Assembly: GCA_002480645.1 (NCBI GenBank)
Contig: DLCN01000031.1
Span: forward strand, 1 to 64,000
DNA: 64,000 nt
Reading direction: 5' to 3'
Source: Balneolaceae bacterium UBA7797
GTDB taxonomy: Bacteria > Bacteroidota > Rhodothermia > Balneolales > Balneolaceae
Of this stretch, positions 63,071 through 64,000 are shown in pieces. Within the stretch, counting starts at the first letter, position 1, and every line of letters begins with the position of its first letter. A program made the position numbers and the translations under genes. Below the pieces are notes generated by a model. The model was not told the DNA's origin. It made no database searches and was given only the letters and a program-made list of their open reading frames with translations.

Positions 63071-63920
63071 ATGTGAGAGTATTCTGTTTCAATTCAAAAA
63101 AAGTCACTTCCGGGCGTACATTAAAACGAACCTGATACAAATGACCAAGTGCCCGATTGATATATAGTGTTCTTCCATCCTCCAGATCGATCCGGCCTGA
63201 AGAATATCTTTTGTTTCGAACCGGTAGGATGGGAGGCGGGAGAAAGGGTGGCTTTACTTGTCCGCCGTGCGTATGACCGGCAAGTATCCAGCCTTGATAC
63301 CCATGCCACACGTCAAGATCACATACATCCGGATTATGACACAACACCAAATGTGTATCGGTTGCAGATTCTTTAGTAAGTATGGATTCAGGGGAGAAAT
63401 TTGTAGCCCAGTAATCGTCCAGCCCAATAATATTCAACCCATTCACATTGATCAGTTCATTTCTAAGTACCCGGATATCATTTTCTAAGAGGATTCCTGA
63501 TATCTTATGGGCAACTTCTGGCTGTGCCCATCCATGGCCGTAATCGTGATTCCCAAGGATGGCCAGAGATCCGAACACACCTTTAGGAGCAAATTCCATG
63601 ACCTCTCTTAGCTGTCTGAATTGGTTCTCATCTTCATAGCTGACAAAGTCGCCGGTGTAAACAATGATATCAGGAGCCATCTTCTGAACCTTTTTGAAAG
63701 TGTCTATGATGTAGCTGTAGTTGAAACGCTCCCCGATATGAATATCACTGATCTGCACCAAAGTTTTCCCATCCAATGAGGGAGGAAGCCGATCGATCTC
63801 CATTTTGTGATGGGTGAAATCTACCCAATAGGGTTCTAACTGCCAGCTATATAATCCGGTTAAGCCTCCAAGTGCAGCAGTACCAATGATTGATCTTTTT
63901 AGAAATTCTTTTCGGTTCAA
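63069..63920 (-). CDS. Calcineurin-like metallophosphoesterase
   Basis: A 283-residue enzyme with the full two-metal motif set: QISDIHIGERF (D-x-H), YTGDFVSYED (GD), LAILGNHDYGHG (GNHD), LVLCHNPD and LAGHTHGGQVKPP (GHxH). The N-terminus (RKEFLKRSIIGTAALGGLTG) is a membrane anchor or uncleaved export signal; it has KR rather than a true twin-arginine. It resembles YkuE/LpxG-type phosphoesterases, so a lipid or UDP-sugar pyrophosphate substrate is possible. Complete in the window; the last 80 bases hold nothing recognisable. Confidence 0.9.
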   Translation of the reverse strand: MNRKEFLKRSIIGTAALGGLTGLYSWQLEPYWVDFTHHKMEIDRLPPSLDGKTLVQISDIHIGERFNYSYIIDTFKKVQKMAPDIIVYTGDFVSYEDENQFRQLREVMEFAPKGVFGSLAILGNHDYGHGWAQPEVAHKISGILLENDIRVLRNELINVNGLNIIGLDDYWATNFSPESILTKESATDTHLVLCHNPDVCDLDVWHGYQGWILAGHTHGGQVKPPFLPPPILPVRNKRYSSGRIDLEDGRTLYINRALGHLYQVRFNVRPEVTFFELKQNTLT

Positions 63921-64000
63921 TATTCTTTAGGGTTAGAATGAATGGATCCGTAGCTAATACTTAGTAATATGAAAATTGTTCGGTCTTTTGAATTTAATTG

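Noticed and set aside
63860..63920. Twin-arginine signal on the metallophosphoesterase
   Set aside because: The motif has LKRSII with KR, not RR, so Tat export is not supported.

Overview
The window looks like chromosomal DNA of a marine, Bacteroidota-related bacterium, most likely Balneolota (Balneola/Gracilimonas-type) or a close relative. The clues are large secreted proteins ending in the NYPNPFNPTT type IX secretion (T9SS) tail, a PorV/PorQ-family protein, a TonB-dependent receptor with a CarboxypepD_reg domain, ParB followed by a DUF5683 protein, GH97/GH127/GH13 enzymes, few recognisable Shine-Dalgarno sites, several TTG/GTG starts, and a classical-length IspG rather than the long form usual in Bacteroidia. 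The phylum call is an inference. I saw no tRNA, rRNA, CRISPR array, prophage or insertion sequence.

Layout. 1-550 and 6596-7135 are two non-coding islands built from the same mobile-looking repeats: CTCAAAA tracts, TTCAATATTCAA-type tracts and a REP/BIME-like inverted-repeat element. 0.5-13.7 kb holds a methyltransferase, MtgA, an RluA-type pseudouridine synthase, a GH127 lipoprotein, PPK2, MscL, a GH97 alpha-glucosidase, an SSS symporter with a small DUF3311-like partner, and the selU-selD pair. 13.9-34.2 kb is mostly housekeeping: uvrC, an ECF sigma/anti-sigma pair, parA-parB-DUF5683-LOG, a TPR protein, tkt, a PP2C-type phosphatase, polA, DUF3788, pentapeptide and PhnA genes, a CrtISO-like oxidoreductase, tandem rhomboids and ispG, closed by a perfect 15-bp terminator.

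34.4-58.6 kb is the main accessory region, a starch/maltodextrin utilisation locus. It begins at a LacI/cre-like operator (TGTAAGCGCTTTCA) placed against a promoter. The order is: double-parvulin PPIase lipoprotein, TonB-dependent receptor, 1282-aa secreted protein with DNDxD motifs, PorV/PorQ-family protein, lamin-tail plus multi-beta-domain T9SS protein, terminator, LacI regulator, T9SS-tailed GH13, two GH13 lipoproteins, SLC45-like MFS transporter, type I pullulanase. There is no SusD. The T9SS-tailed proteins and the PorV homologue sit where SusD/E/F would be expected. The inferred flow is extracellular binding and cutting of starch, TonB-dependent uptake, periplasmic trimming and debranching, then MFS import.

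58.7-64 kb returns to housekeeping: a thioredoxin-fold protein whose CXXC is SXXS, a class IV aminotransferase and folC (three overlapping genes), rho with an Asn/Lys-rich disordered insert, and a metallophosphoesterase.
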